Below, in pieces: positions 1-8,382 of a DNA stretch of 64,000 nucleotides (positions are counted from its first letter, which is position 1; every line of letters begins with the position of its first letter). The translations under genes were made by a program, and so were the position numbers. The stretch is from Planomicrobium sp. CPCC 101110. GTDB taxonomy: Bacteria; Bacillota; Bacilli; Bacillales_A; Planococcaceae. The notes under the pieces are model-generated. The model was not told the DNA's origin. It searched no databases and saw only the letters and a program-made list of their open reading frames with translations. The stretch is taken from positions 62,001-126,000 of the forward strand of contig NZ_VOHD01000011.1 of NCBI RefSeq assembly GCF_007859395.1, in the 5' to 3' direction.

Positions 1-2
1 CA

Positions 3-2111
3 GTGCCTTTGCTTGAAAAGGCGGCTAAACTCGAACAAGAGTTGGAAGGGCTGGAAGGGGACGGATTTCCAGCGGACGGCAGGCGGCGGATGGAAAGGCT
101 GCAGGACCGGATATCCGAAACGGCCGCAAAAATCGGATTAACGGCTGATGAGCTGGTTGCACTTGGGAACCATGATACTGTCCACCAAGAGACAGAGGTG
201 CTTGAACGGCTGCTGAACCGCGAAACGGAATGGCATCAGCTGCAGATGCTGCATCGCAAAAAAAGGGATGAGTTTCTGCAATTGGCAGACGACAAGGAAC
301 GGCTGATCGGTTTAGTCGGCATGACAGCCGGAGAAGCCCTGCAAAGCGATGTGTCATTGGGCCGCGAAGAACAGCTGATTGCCCACGTTCAGCAATTGGA
401 CATGGAGGAAGAGGAAAAACGTTTTACTCTACGCCGATTGTCTGAAGAAAAAAGCACATTGGAGAACATTCGGAGGCAGATGGATACACTTCTGGATCAT
501 CGGCCGACGGAGAAGGAGCGCCAAGAAGCCGAACACTGGCCGAGCTTGTCAAGGCAACTGGCAGAGGCAAAGGCCGCGAAGCGTCTTGAACGTTCCGCCA
601 ATCCGCGCACTCTTAGCTTCCTTCTGCTTGGCCTTGGGCTGTTCGGCATCTTGCTCGGTATCATGCAGGGGAACTATGCGGTTGCAGGTCTTGCCCTTTT
701 AGCGGCGGCAGCCGGGGGCTGGACCTTTATGAAGAACGGACAGCCGGCAAAGACGGACAGCAAGCATGAGAAACTGCTGCAGAAGTACGCAGGAAGAGAA
801 AGTGAATGGGATGAGCTTGTACGGCGGATAAACGAGTTCGACCGAAAGATGGCGGAAGCGGAAGCCCAAATGGCTGCTGGCGAAGAAAAAGTGGCAGCCT
901 TGTCCCAAGCTGCTTCAGGGCAGCCTGCCAAACAGGCATATGAACAGTTTCTTCAGCAGCTGGGAATCGAGCCGGGTGCGAGCCGGTCAACCGTCCTGGA
1001 TTTGTTTGAAAAGCTCCGGGAAATCCAGGCGGTCCATTCCCGCCTTGGCCGCTTGGAACAGGATCTGGATCTACTGGCCAGCCAGATAGGGGAATGGCTG
1101 GAACAAGCGGAAGTGATGGCGGGAAGGCCACTTTCTTCGGAAGGCTTGTATGCTGAATTGCGGAACGAGTTCGCTTTCCGACAAAAGCAGCGGGCAGAAG
1201 AGTTGAAAAGGAAAGAAAAGCGGATGGAACTTGAAACCGAGGCTAAAAAACTTGCTGCCTTTTTGGAACAAGCAGAAAAAGAAAAGCAGCTTTTGCTTGA
1301 GGAAGCATCAGCAGCTGATGATAATGAATTTTATAAGTTTGCCGACGATGCGGCGAAAAAAGAAGCACTCCTCCATGAACTCACGCCTATACGGTCCCAG
1401 CTGGCGGTGATTGGACAAACGGAGCTCCTAGCGGGCTTGGTCGAAGAAGAAACATTGACTGGCTTTTTGTCGCAGCAGGAAGCGGTCTTGAAGGAATTGA
1501 AAAGCGAACGCAACGAATTGCTCGCTGAACTGGCTGATAAGAAGCAGACCACGCAAAGACTATTATCGAACGGGGAATACGAAGAGAAACTGCAGCAATT
1601 CGAGGAGAAAAAAGCCGAGTTTGCAGACCTCGCAAAAAGTTGGGCGACAAACAAAGCGATTATGGAAGCGATCAAGCAAACCATGAACGAATTGAAAGAA
1701 AAGAAATTGCCGGCGGTCATCGCGAATGCCGAGTCGTATTTCAGCAAACTGACCGCCCATACGTATACGGGATTAGAGATGAATCCCGGCGGTTTTTTCG
1801 AAGCGGTAAGAGAAGATGGCATGCGTTTCCATATTGCTGAACTGAGCCAAGCGACAAAAGAGCAGGCATATATTGCCCTCAGGCTGGCCCTTGCGGTATC
1901 GATGCAGGAAAGCCATCCGTTTCCAATAGTGATGGATGACGCTTTTGTCCATTTTGATCGCAGTCGTCTTCAGCAAATGATAAACTTAATAACAGAGCTG
2001 CAAGCGAATCATCAGTTTATTTATTTTACTTGCCATGAAACTATGCAGCAGGTTTGGCCGAATGCCCATGTCATCCATGTGGCAAACACAGAAAGGAGTG
2101 TGCACTCATGA
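3..2111 (+). CDS. yhaN: YhaN-family AAA ATPase (SbcC-like), 5' truncated by window edge
   Basis: This is the C-terminal 702 residues of a large SMC/SbcC-like ATPase; the frame is open to the window edge, and the N-terminal Walker A half lies outside. The visible part is mostly glutamate- and lysine-rich coiled coil. It is interrupted at about residues 203-243 by two hydrophobic segments ([12 protein letters not shown] and [13 protein letters not shown]), as known for YhaN, which suggests membrane attachment. A Walker B-like motif ([11 protein letters not shown]) lies near residue 642, followed by a conserved H-loop-like TCHE. The stop overlaps the yhaM start by ATGA, so the two are translationally coupled. 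The B. subtilis homologue is thought to act with the nuclease YhaO in DNA repair; that role is taken from the family, not shown here. Confidence 0.85.
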   Translation: MPLLEKAAKLEQELEGLEGDGFPADGRRRMERLQDRISETAAKIGLTADELVALGNHDTVHQETEVLERLLNRETEWHQLQMLHRKKRDEFLQLADDKERLIGLVGMTAGEALQSDVSLGREEQLIAHVQQLDMEEEEKRFTLRRLSEEKSTLENIRRQMDTLLDHRPTEKERQEAEHWPSLSRQLAEAKAAKRLERSANPRTLSFLLLGLGLFGILLGIMQGNYAVAGLALLAAAAGGWTFMKNGQPAKTDSKHEKLLQKYAGRESEWDELVRRINEFDRKMAEAEAQMAAGEEKVAALSQAASGQPAKQAYEQFLQQLGIEPGASRSTVLDLFEKLREIQAVHSRLGRLEQDLDLLASQIGEWLEQAEVMAGRPLSSEGLYAELRNEFAFRQKQRAEELKRKEKRMELETEAKKLAAFLEQAEKEKQLLLEEASAADDNEFYKFADDAAKKEALLHELTPIRSQLAVIGQTELLAGLVEEETLTGFLSQQEAVLKELKSERNELLAELADKKQTTQRLLSNGEYEEKLQQFEEKKAEFADLAKSWATNKAIMEAIKQTMNELKEKKLPAVIANAESYFSKLTAHTYTGLEMNPGGFFEAVREDGMRFHIAELSQATKEQAYIALRLALAVSMQESHPFPIVMDDAFVHFDRSRLQQMINLITELQANHQFIYFTCHETMQQVWPNAHVIHVANTERSVHS

Positions 2112-3046
2112 CTAAAGGAATCACACAGCGGGCAGTAGGGGAGACGATTGACGAATATTTGCTGATCAAGCAATCCGTCAAAGGCGTCACGACAACGGGA
2201 AACCCGTTCATATCCCTTGTCTTGCAGGATAAAAGCGGAGATATCGAAGCGAAATTGTGGGATACAAAAGAAGAGCAGGAGAAAATGTTTGCAGCGGAAA
2301 CCATTGTGCGGGTAGGAGGGGAAATCCACAACTACCGTGGGAAAAATCAATTGCGCATTAAAAGCATCCGCCCGGCCAAGCCGGAGGAAAACCAGTCGAT
2401 TGCCGACTTGATGCCTTCTTCCGATAAAAGCACAGAACAACTGTCAGAAGAAGTAATGAGCTATTTGTTTGAGATGCAAAATCCGCAGATTCAGCGCATT
2501 ACGCGCCATATATTGAAAAAATACCAGCAAAAGTTCCTGACGTACCCGGCGGCTACGAGAAACCACCACGATTACGTATCCGGCCTTGCAGACCACGTTG
2601 TTTCCATGTTGAAGCTTGGAAAAGCGCTATGCGAAATTTATCCGACATTGAACAAGGACTTGTTGTATGCCGGCATCATTCTTCATGACATCGGCAAAGT
2701 GTTTGAACTGTCCGGGCCTATCGCTACAACCTATACCGTTGAAGGGAACTTGATCGGGCATATTTCCATCATGGTAACCGAGATATCGAAAACGGCGGAG
2801 GAGCTTGAAATTGATGGGGAAGAAGTACTGCTGCTTCAACATCTTGTATTGTCCCATCATGGCAAAGAAGAATGGGGGAGCCCGAAACGGCCAATGATCA
2901 AAGAAGCCGAAATCCTTCACTATATCGACAATATCGATGCGAAAATGATGATGCTCGACCGGGCGCTTGGAAAAACGAAGCCGGGAGAATTCTCAGAGCG
3001 CCTGTTTGCTTTGGACAACCGTTCGTTTTATAAGCCGACGATCTAA
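2108..3046 (+). CDS. yhaM: 3'-5' exoribonuclease YhaM
   Basis: The 312-residue product has the length and layout of YhaM: an N-terminal OB-fold nucleic-acid binding region (about residues 12-90) and a C-terminal HD phosphohydrolase domain. The HD pair is seen in LHDIGK at residues 192-197, with further histidines in LADHVV and [10 protein letters not shown]. YhaM is a cytosolic 3'-5' exoribonuclease that trims RNA ends. I chose the ATG at 2108 because AAAGGAGTG sits just upstream and it overlaps the yhaN stop by four bases; the frame is open 54 bases further 5' but without a ribosome site. It ends before a strong terminator shared with convergent prsA. Confidence 0.93.
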   Translation: MTKGITQRAVGETIDEYLLIKQSVKGVTTTGNPFISLVLQDKSGDIEAKLWDTKEEQEKMFAAETIVRVGGEIHNYRGKNQLRIKSIRPAKPEENQSIADLMPSSDKSTEQLSEEVMSYLFEMQNPQIQRITRHILKKYQQKFLTYPAATRNHHDYVSGLADHVVSMLKLGKALCEIYPTLNKDLLYAGIILHDIGKVFELSGPIATTYTVEGNLIGHISIMVTEISKTAEELEIDGEEVLLLQHLVLSHHGKEEWGSPKRPMIKEAEILHYIDNIDAKMMMLDRALGKTKPGEFSERLFALDNRSFYKPTI

Positions 3047-3081
3047 GTTCAGCTTCTCATTGCTTCATTGAACTAACAATC

Positions 3082-3124
3082 AAAAAACCCGTTGTTATGG
3101 ACGTCCATAACAACGGGTTTTTAT
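3082..3124. terminator. Bidirectional terminator between yhaM and prsA
   Basis: A perfect 18-bp inverted repeat (AAACCCGTTGTTATGGAC at 3085-3102, complement at 3103-3120) is followed by T on the plus strand and by T (plus-strand A-run 3082-3087) on the minus strand. It separates two convergent genes and can serve both. Confidence 0.93.
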
Positions 3125-3132
3125 TTTCATGA

Positions 3133-4020
3133 TTATTCAGCTGGTGCTGCTTCTGCATTCAAGATGCTGTCCAAAGCGCCTTTTAAATCTTCGTCTTTGA
3201 TGTCGATTTTTGCATCTTCCATCATTTTAGCGATTTTTGGAACAAGGGCAGCCTGGTCCGCTTTTGCAACTGCTAAGTCGGTGCGGATAGCTTCTTTTTG
3301 CTCTTCAAGTGCTGGCTGGTCTTCCACTTTGCGTTTTTCAAGAACTTGGATGATATGGAATCCGTGCTGTGTTTGAACAGGTTCGCTGATTTCATCAACT
3401 TCCAAGTTGTAAGCTGCTTCTTCAAATTCAGGAACCATTGCGCCTGCGCCGAACCAGTCAAGGTTTCCGCCGTTTGCTGCCGATCCTGGATCCGTGGATT
3501 CTTCTTCAGCCAATTTCGCGAAGTCAGCGCCTTCGTCCAATTGCTTTTTGATATTGGTTGCTGTCTCTTCGTCAGCAACTAAGATATGGCGTGCATTAAG
3601 TTCAGTGCCTTGGCGGTCATATTGTTGTTGAATTTCTTCATCAGTGACTTCCACGTCTTCAGTCAACGCTTTTTCCTGAAGCAAATTCAAACGGATGACT
3701 TTTTTATAGCTTTCTTCTGTTTGGTTGTTTTGTGCAAGGAATTGGTCGAAGCTTTCGCCCATTTCATCCTGTGATTTTTTATACTCTGCGTCAACTTCTT
3801 CGTCAGTAACTTCATAGTTTTCGCCAAGCACTTTTTCAATCATCAAGATTTGAACAGCTTGTTCACCCACAGAAGCTTTCATTTCTTCATAAAGGTCGTT
3901 TTTTGTGATATCCCCAACTTCAGAAGATACGACAACTTCGCTGTCTGAACCGTTCCCGCTGCATGCGGATAAAGCAAGAACTGATGCAGCCAAAGTAACT
4001 GTTAAAAATGATTTTTTCAT
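3133..4020 (-). CDS. prsA: PrsA foldase lipoprotein (parvulin-type PPIase)
   Basis: This 295-residue secreted lipoprotein begins with a lysine-rich signal peptide and a lipobox LSAC with Cys at residue 20, followed by a Ser/Gly-rich linker. The central parvulin (PPIC) domain is recognisable from ARHILV, a [10 protein letters not shown] stretch, GGNLDWFG and HGFHIIQV. PrsA sits on the outer face of the membrane and helps exported proteins fold. The ATG at 4020 is preferred over an upstream ATG at 4035 because GGGAGCGAAAATA precedes it at the right spacing and because it puts the signal peptide at the N-terminus. Gene position next to yhaM and hpr matches B. subtilis. Confidence 0.95.
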   Translation of the reverse strand: MKKSFLTVTLAASVLALSACSGNGSDSEVVVSSEVGDITKNDLYEEMKASVGEQAVQILMIEKVLGENYEVTDEEVDAEYKKSQDEMGESFDQFLAQNNQTEESYKKVIRLNLLQEKALTEDVEVTDEEIQQQYDRQGTELNARHILVADEETATNIKKQLDEGADFAKLAEEESTDPGSAANGGNLDWFGAGAMVPEFEEAAYNLEVDEISEPVQTQHGFHIIQVLEKRKVEDQPALEEQKEAIRTDLAVAKADQAALVPKIAKMMEDAKIDIKDEDLKGALDSILNAEAAPAE

Positions 4021-4058
4021 TATTTTCGCTCCCAACTTTCTTTCTTGATGCCAGTGTT

Positions 4059-4086
4059 ACTATACCATAAAAGCTTAAAAAATCAA
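4059..4086 (-). promoter_or_regulatory. Candidate sigma-A promoter of prsA
   Basis: On the minus strand TTGATT and TATAGT are separated by 16 bases, with an extended -10 (TGG before TATAGT), about 40 bases before the prsA start. No other -10-like hexamer is as good in this gap. Confidence 0.6.
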
Positions 4087-4181
4087 AAAGTTTCGTAAAA
4101 GTAAAATTCGGGTAAATGAAATCGCGTAAAAGCCATGAAAGTGCCGCACCTTGGTTTTCAGGGGCATGAACCATCCAGCCT

Positions 4182-4217
4182 ATAAAAAAGTTCATTTGCC
4201 AAAAGGCAAATGAACTT
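4182..4217 (-). terminator. Terminator after the 61-residue membrane protein gene
   Basis: A 13-bp perfect stem (AAGTTCATTTGCC / GGCAAATGAACTT, loop of four) is followed on the minus strand by TTTTTTATA. It overlaps the stop codon of the gene at 4216-4401. Confidence 0.88.
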
Positions 4218-4401
4218 ATGGAGTAAATTCTACGCCAACGTATAAGGAAACTAGCAAGATAGTGATTAATATATTAATCGTCCGGAATATTTTTTGATGA
4301 TTTTCCTCCGGGATTTCCCGTGAAGTTACCAATGCTAATGTCATGCGATTGATTTGGAACAAATAAAATACAGAGAAAACAACTACAAAGCCGATTAACA
4401 T
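4216..4401 (-). CDS. Small membrane protein, two predicted helices, unknown function
   Basis: A 61-residue protein with one hydrophobic segment at about residues 1-16 (FVVVFSVFYLFQI) and another at about 43-57 (INILITILLVSLYVGV), joined by a short charged loop. I do not recognise a family. It looks real: a strong ribosome site (GGGGAGGAAATTC before ATG) and a dedicated terminator frame it. It sits alone between the DUF3267-type gene and prsA on the same strand, so it may be read with its upstream neighbour. Function unknown; a two-helix inner-membrane protein is all that can be said. Confidence 0.75.
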   Translation of the reverse strand: MLIGFVVVFSVFYLFQINRMTLALVTSREIPEENHQKIFRTINILITILLVSLYVGVEFTP

Positions 4402-4461
4402 GAATTTCCTCCCCTCTGAACTTAGGTTCTAGTATAGCAAATCCGGGAAGAAAAAACAGGT

Positions 4462-5007
4462 TTAGGACATCGGCTGAGGCACAAGAATTTCAAACCCGGT
4501 GTCTGTTTCTTCTATTAGCGCCTCTTTTGGAGAACGCGCTAAATTCCGCATATAAATCAAATCGGGAACGCATAGTCCGCAATGGTAGGCGAGCAGCATC
4601 GCAAAATAATGGCTGAAAGCGGGCATTAAGATGCTTAAGACCACAATAACTGTATTGATCAAAAAGAAAGGGGTGACCAAGGTCAGGATGAACCGTTGTT
4701 TTGCGACAGGCTCTGAGATTTTCAGCGTGATGATGGGCATTAACCCCATTTGTTTTGTTAAGATCAGGCGGATGCATTGGCGGCATCCAAATAGCGGAAT
4801 GAAATGGCATATTTTGTGCAGGGGATATACCCCCAAGATTGCCAGGATAAATGGCAGGAAATACTGGTCGGATAAAGGATCGGTATAAACAATGTTGAGC
4901 GTGATATAGAAGCTGATGAATACTCCAACCCCGATAAGCGCGGACATCATGAATAGTCGGTCGAATCCGTACTGTTTTTTTACGTTTATAGTTTTCCAGC
5001 AATGCAT
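4462..5007 (-). CDS. Putative membrane protein of the DUF3267 type
   Basis: A 181-residue multi-pass membrane protein with four hydrophobic segments. The N-terminus (CWKTINVKKQYG), the PLHKICHFIP stretch after the second helix, and the AYHCGLCVPDLIYM stretch near the C-terminus resemble the DUF3267 family, whose members carry remnants of a zinc-metalloprotease HExxH-like site. Here no intact HExxH is visible; HKICH is the nearest. The ATG at 5007 is chosen over the one at 5016 because GTAGGAG ends directly at the latter but is spaced nine bases from the former. Family assignment is from memory and moderately sure; function unknown. Confidence 0.72.
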   Translation of the reverse strand: MHCWKTINVKKQYGFDRLFMMSALIGVGVFISFYITLNIVYTDPLSDQYFLPFILAILGVYPLHKICHFIPLFGCRQCIRLILTKQMGLMPIITLKISEPVAKQRFILTLVTPFFLINTVIVVLSILMPAFSHYFAMLLAYHCGLCVPDLIYMRNLARSPKEALIEETDTGFEILVPQPMS

Positions 5008-5114
5008 GATTTGCATCTCCTACAAGTGAGAATTCTCTTATGAGTCGATACATACAATACAACGATTTACAGAGAAAAGCAACCATAAAAATTACTAAAT
5101 TTTAGAAGATGCTT

Positions 5115-5675
5115 TCACTGTTTTTCGGCAGTTTGTATAATGTGATTTTCTTCGCTGAACCGGTTTTCGATATTCTTGAAGGAAGCTTCAAAGATCTCCA
5201 TGAAATCATCACCGTAAATATTGCGTATAACGGCCATTACATCCATGAATTCCGGAAACCTTCCATATAATTCCCGTAAAGGCAAAGACCCTTCAATGAC
5301 AGAGTGGGGAGTATCATGGTATTTCTCAATCATTTCCTGCATCAATTCTTCACCTTTTTTCGTCAGTTCAACATATGTATTGCGTTTATCGGTATCGCGT
5401 TTTGAGAAAGCCAATAATTCGCGTTCTTCCAGTTTTTTCGAAAAGTTAAAGGCCGTGGAAACATGCATAACGCCAAATTTTGCAACATCTGAAATAGAAG
5501 CGCCTTTTAAATGATAAGAAATCCATAAAATGTGGTGTTCATTAATATTCAAATCATAAGGTTTTATCCACAACTGCCAATCTTTTTCGACCGCTTTCCA
5601 TAACGCTTTTGACAGCTGGCCTATGCGTTGGCTAAACAGCATGGCTTCTTTCATCGTGTATTCTCGTTCACTCAT
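5115..5675 (-). CDS. hpr: HTH-type transcriptional regulator Hpr (ScoC)
   Basis: A 186-residue MarR-family regulator closely resembling Hpr/ScoC, the transition-state repressor of protease, sporulation and oligopeptide-transport genes in Bacillus. The winged helix-turn-helix lies at about residues 45-110 ([26 protein letters not shown], then the wing [14 protein letters not shown]); the C-terminal helices include [16 protein letters not shown]. The usual length in Bacillus is about 200 residues; this copy has a shorter tail. It stands alone, with an extended -10 promoter upstream, and its place between prsA and yhaH matches B. subtilis. Confidence 0.93.
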   Translation of the reverse strand: MSEREYTMKEAMLFSQRIGQLSKALWKAVEKDWQLWIKPYDLNINEHHILWISYHLKGASISDVAKFGVMHVSTAFNFSKKLEERELLAFSKRDTDKRNTYVELTKKGEELMQEMIEKYHDTPHSVIEGSLPLRELYGRFPEFMDVMAVIRNIYGDDFMEIFEASFKNIENRFSEENHIIQTAEKQ

Positions 5676-5711
5676 CTAGGCACCAACTTTCCCCCGAAAG
5701 TATTTTCTCTT

Positions 5712-5720
5712 ATTATAGCA
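5712..5720 (-). promoter_or_regulatory. Extended -10 element upstream of hpr
   Basis: The minus strand reads TGCTATAAT about 40 bases before the hpr start, an extended -10. A -35 hexamer is poor (TTTAAT-like). Typical of an extended -10 promoter that can work without a good -35. Confidence 0.5.
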
Positions 5721-5813
5721 GTAAAGCAACTACTATTAAAGTGTGAATAGTAAAAAAATTTTAAAAATCGAAATATCACCAAAATTACAGGTTTCAGAAA
5801 AATCGGAAAACAA

Positions 5814-5861
5814 AAAAGAATGCCGGCAGCCTTCCAAACAGAAGATTGCCGGCATTCTTTT
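5814..5861 (-). terminator. Terminator after yhaH
   Basis: A 15-bp stem (AAAAGAATGCCGGCA paired with TGCCGGCATTCTTTT, 18-base loop) ends on the minus strand in a T-rich run. Its far arm overlaps the yhaH stop codon. Confidence 0.85.
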
Positions 5862-6294
5862 ATTTTTCGTTTGTGGAACTGTTTTGATGATCTTTATCGT
5901 CTTTATTGTTTTTGTCGTCGTTGTTTTTATCGTCTTTTTTATCTTTGCTGATCGACTTTTGAAGCTCTTCAATTGATTTTTGGATAGCCAAAATTTCAAG
6001 CTGAAGATGTTCTTTAGCCGGAACCGTGCTTTGCTGCCATGCTTCCATTGATTTTTTCAGCTCGTCCATTGCAGCAGGAAGCTGGGTTTTTGTTTCAGCC
6101 GATAAAGCGGCTACGGATTCTTTCAATTCGTTTACTTTTTCTTTTACTTCGGCTAATCTTTCCTTCCAGTCAGTAGAAGTGGATTTCACGGAAGTCCGAA
6201 GATCTTTACCGGATTGTGGAGTAGTGAATAATGTCGCTGCAGCTCCTGCTGCCAGCCCTGTCGCGAGCCCTATAAAAAAAGTTGATGCTCTCAT
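5860..6294 (-). CDS. yhaH: YtxH-domain protein YhaH
   Basis: A 144-residue protein with an N-terminal hydrophobic glycine/alanine-rich helix (FFIGLATGLAAGAAATLF, residues 6-23) directly followed by TTPQSGKDLR, the hallmark of the YtxH domain. A long amphipathic, coiled-coil-prone region follows, then an extreme low-complexity tail of Lys, Asp and Asn (about residues 114-144). YtxH proteins are general-stress or envelope-associated proteins of unknown mechanism. The ribosome site AAAGGGGCGTTTGGCAT precedes the ATG. Position beside hpr matches B. subtilis yhaH. Confidence 0.87.
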   Translation of the reverse strand: MRASTFFIGLATGLAAGAAATLFTTPQSGKDLRTSVKSTSTDWKERLAEVKEKVNELKESVAALSAETKTQLPAAMDELKKSMEAWQQSTVPAKEHLQLEILAIQKSIEELQKSISKDKKDDKNNDDKNNKDDKDHQNSSTNEK

Positions 6295-6375
6295 ATGCCA
6301 AACGCCCCTTTCGTCTATACCGTTCTTTTCCTTTATTCCACTTAATTAAAACATAAAGATGAATGGGGATTCAAC

Positions 6376-6415
6376 GAAAAAAAGCTTTTCGCCAGTTTAA
6401 TCGGCGAAAAGCTTT
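6376..6415 (-). terminator. Terminator after trpP
   Basis: Stem AAAGCTTTTCGCC / GGCGAAAAGCTTT with a nine-base loop. On the minus strand a run of seven T follows the stem. Confidence 0.9.
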
Positions 6416-6418
6416 CTT

Positions 6419-6949
6419 TTATACGCTTTGTGAAACAGCAGTTTGAAGGTTTGAACGTTTGACCAGCTTGATCACAATCGGGAATATAAGTGCGAATGCC
6501 ACGCCATTGAACAAGACGGCAGGCAAGACGACAGTCGTGAAAAGGAACCCGAAAGGAATTTCTGCGCCGATAACGAATATTGCCGCTGACAGAAAAATCG
6601 TGCCGGACAAGATTGTTCCAAGACCACATAAAACTACTGCTACTGGAAGTTTTGTTGCAACTTTTTTAATAAGCATTACGACAGCGAAAAAAACGAACGC
6701 AGTGATGAACTTGTCGATAATGTTCGGGAAAAAACCGCCAGGGAATGTGGAAAACAAACCTGAAATCACGCCAGTTGTCATTCCGAGCAAAAAGACGCTT
6801 TTAACATTCGGGAACAATAGAATTCCGACAAACATCATCGTCAACATGAAATCTGGCTTCATGCCTCCGTTAATTCCGGGAATGATCAAGTAAAGTGCTG
6901 CCCCTACACTGACTAGCAGCGCCATTAAAACTAAACTTTTCGTATTCAA
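6419..6949 (-). CDS. trpP: Tryptophan transporter TrpP
   Basis: A 176-residue, five- to six-helix membrane protein of the TrpP family (tryptophan uptake). Characteristic segments include IIPGINGGMKPDFML, GVISGLFSTFPGGFFPN and the C-terminal FNGVAFALIFPIVIKL. The start is TTG at 6949, preceded by GAGGAGAG at normal spacing; no in-frame ATG with a ribosome site is available. The same leader holds four GAG triplets at exact five-base intervals, suggesting translational control by TRAP (separate entry). It lies between yhaH and hit as in B. subtilis, but serC, which separates trpP from hit there, is absent. Confidence 0.92.
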   Translation of the reverse strand: MNTKSLVLMALLVSVGAALYLIIPGINGGMKPDFMLTMMFVGILLFPNVKSVFLLGMTTGVISGLFSTFPGGFFPNIIDKFITAFVFFAVVMLIKKVATKLPVAVVLCGLGTILSGTIFLSAAIFVIGAEIPFGFLFTTVVLPAVLFNGVAFALIFPIVIKLVKRSNLQTAVSQSV

Positions 6950-6972
6950 TTCTCATCTCTCCTCAGCTCTAC
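6947..6972 (-). promoter_or_regulatory. Candidate TRAP-binding GAG repeat over trpP ribosome site
   Basis: Read on the minus strand, the leader is GTAGAGCTGAGGAGAGATGAG followed by AA and the TTG start. It contains four GAG triplets each separated by exactly two bases (plus-strand CTC at 6952, 6957, 6962, 6967), overlapping the Shine-Dalgarno sequence. TRAP (MtrB) binds (G/U)AG triplets with two- to three-base spacers and is known to block trpP translation in B. subtilis. Natural sites carry about 9-11 triplets, so the run seen here is short; this is inference. Confidence 0.45.
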
Positions 6973-7052
6973 GCTTTTTTGTCTTCCCGGTCGTATCCTC
7001 ACGATCGCCGGCGAAAAACTTAACCTGATTCTATCTTTTATGAGTGCATAAA

Positions 7053-7484
7053 TCAAGTAAGGGAACTCAATTTTTCTTTTACTTCTTCCGCCAATTGCTG
7101 GATGCGTTCCGTTGTAAATTCTTTTTCTTTCGTTACCCATTTGGCGCCGAAGCCGTCTGTCTCGCCATAGCGGGGGATAAAGTGCAGGTGAAAGTGTGCG
7201 ACGCTTTGGCCCGCTTTAGCGCCATTGTTGTTCAGCAGATTCATGCCGGCAGGTTCGAATGTTTCCTTTATGGCAGAAGCGATTTTTGGCACGACCGCAA
7301 ACAAATCGGCTGCTTCTTTGGAAGTCAAGTCGTATACCAATGCGCGGTGTGTTTTAGGGACAATCAACGTGTGGCCTTTTGTCAAAGGCATGATATCCAT
7401 AAAAGCATATACATTTTCGTCCTCATAAATTTTCACACTTGGGATGTCGCCATTGATGATTTTGCAAAAAATACAGTTTTCCAT
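7053..7484 (-). CDS. hit: HIT-family nucleotide-binding hydrolase
   Basis: A 143-residue HIT (histidine triad) protein, the usual length for Bacillus Hit. The N-terminal CIFCKI zinc-ligand pattern and the catalytic triad HFHLHFIPR are both present. HIT proteins hydrolyse nucleoside phosphoramidates or related nucleotides; the precise substrate of this branch is not known. The ATG at 7484 is preferred over the one at 7493, because AAAGG abuts the latter but is nine bases from the former. It is divergent from ecsA, as in B. subtilis. Confidence 0.94.
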   Translation of the reverse strand: MENCIFCKIINGDIPSVKIYEDENVYAFMDIMPLTKGHTLIVPKTHRALVYDLTSKEAADLFAVVPKIASAIKETFEPAGMNLLNNNGAKAGQSVAHFHLHFIPRYGETDGFGAKWVTKEKEFTTERIQQLAEEVKEKLSSLT

Positions 7485-7535
7485 ATTCCTCATCCTTTCG
7501 TCGCTTCTGTTTTGAAAGCAAGAAAATCCCGCTAT

Positions 7536-7564
7536 TTGAACTTTTACTGTTCTTATTTTATCAT
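7536..7564 (+). promoter_or_regulatory. Candidate sigma-A promoter of ecsAB
   Basis: TTGAAC and TATCAT are spaced by 17 bases, ending about 70 bases before the ecsA ATG, inside the hit/ecsA divergent gap. Confidence 0.5.
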
Positions 7565-7632
7565 ACTTAACTTTCCAGAAAAGAAATCATCTATCAGTTT
7601 TGATACAATATGATGAGAAAGAGGTGTTGGCA

Positions 7633-8382
7633 ATGGCTGTTTTGGAAGTGAAGGCGCTGACGGGAGGCTATACACGAAAACCCGTTTTGCAGGACGTAAC
7701 ATTTTCGATCAAGAAAGGCGAACTTGTCGGATTGATCGGATTGAATGGCGCAGGAAAAAGTACGACCATCAAACACATTATCGGGTTGATGCAGCCTAAA
7801 TCAGGCGAAATCCATCTGAATGGCAAATCGTTTGAAGATGATATGGATGCTTACCGGTCGTCGTTTTCTTATATACCGGAAACGCCGGTCTTATATGAAG
7901 AGTTGACGCTGCGGGAGCATTTGGAATTGACCGCTATGGCTTATGGGCTGGATTCTGCAACATTTGAAGCCAGGTCTGCAGAATTATTGAAAGAATTCCG
8001 GATGGAAAAACGGCTGCGTTGGTTTCCGTCCCATTTTTCAAAAGGGATGCGCCAAAAAGTGATGATCATGAGTGCTTTTTTAGTGAATCCATCCCTGTAT
8101 ATTATCGATGAGCCGTTTGTGGGATTAGATCCGCTTGGCATAAAATCGCTTTTGGACCAAATGGAGCAGCAGAAGAAAAAAGGGGCGTCAGTCCTGATGT
8201 CGACGCATATTTTGTCGACGGCTGAACGGTATTGCGATCGTATTATTCTATTGCATAACGGGCGTGTACGGGCAAGCGGTACGATGGCTGATTTGCGGAA
8301 AGCGTTCAATATGCCGGATGCTTCGCTGGATGATTTGTATATTGCGATGACCGAGGATGAACTCAATGAAGAATTTGCATGA
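7633..8382 (+). CDS. ecsA: ABC transporter ATP-binding protein EcsA
   Basis: A 249-residue ABC ATPase with Walker A GLNGAGKST, Q-loop region, signature FSKGMRQK, Walker B YIIDEPFVGLDP and switch histidine STHI. The sequence and context (hit-ecsA-ecsB) identify EcsA, the ATPase of an exporter of unknown substrate that affects secretion, regulated intramembrane proteolysis (RasP) and competence in B. subtilis. The ATG at 7633 follows AAAGAGGTG; upstream in-frame sequence lacks a ribosome site. It overlaps ecsB by 17 bases. No ecsC follows. Confidence 0.95.
   Translation: MAVLEVKALTGGYTRKPVLQDVTFSIKKGELVGLIGLNGAGKSTTIKHIIGLMQPKSGEIHLNGKSFEDDMDAYRSSFSYIPETPVLYEELTLREHLELTAMAYGLDSATFEARSAELLKEFRMEKRLRWFPSHFSKGMRQKVMIMSAFLVNPSLYIIDEPFVGLDPLGIKSLLDQMEQQKKKGASVLMSTHILSTAERYCDRIILLHNGRVRASGTMADLRKAFNMPDASLDDLYIAMTEDELNEEFA

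Noticed and set aside
4490..5086. A 198-codon minus-strand open frame overlapping the DUF3267-like gene
   Set aside because: It overlaps almost completely another frame with better membrane-protein features, and has no ribosome site or recognisable domain.
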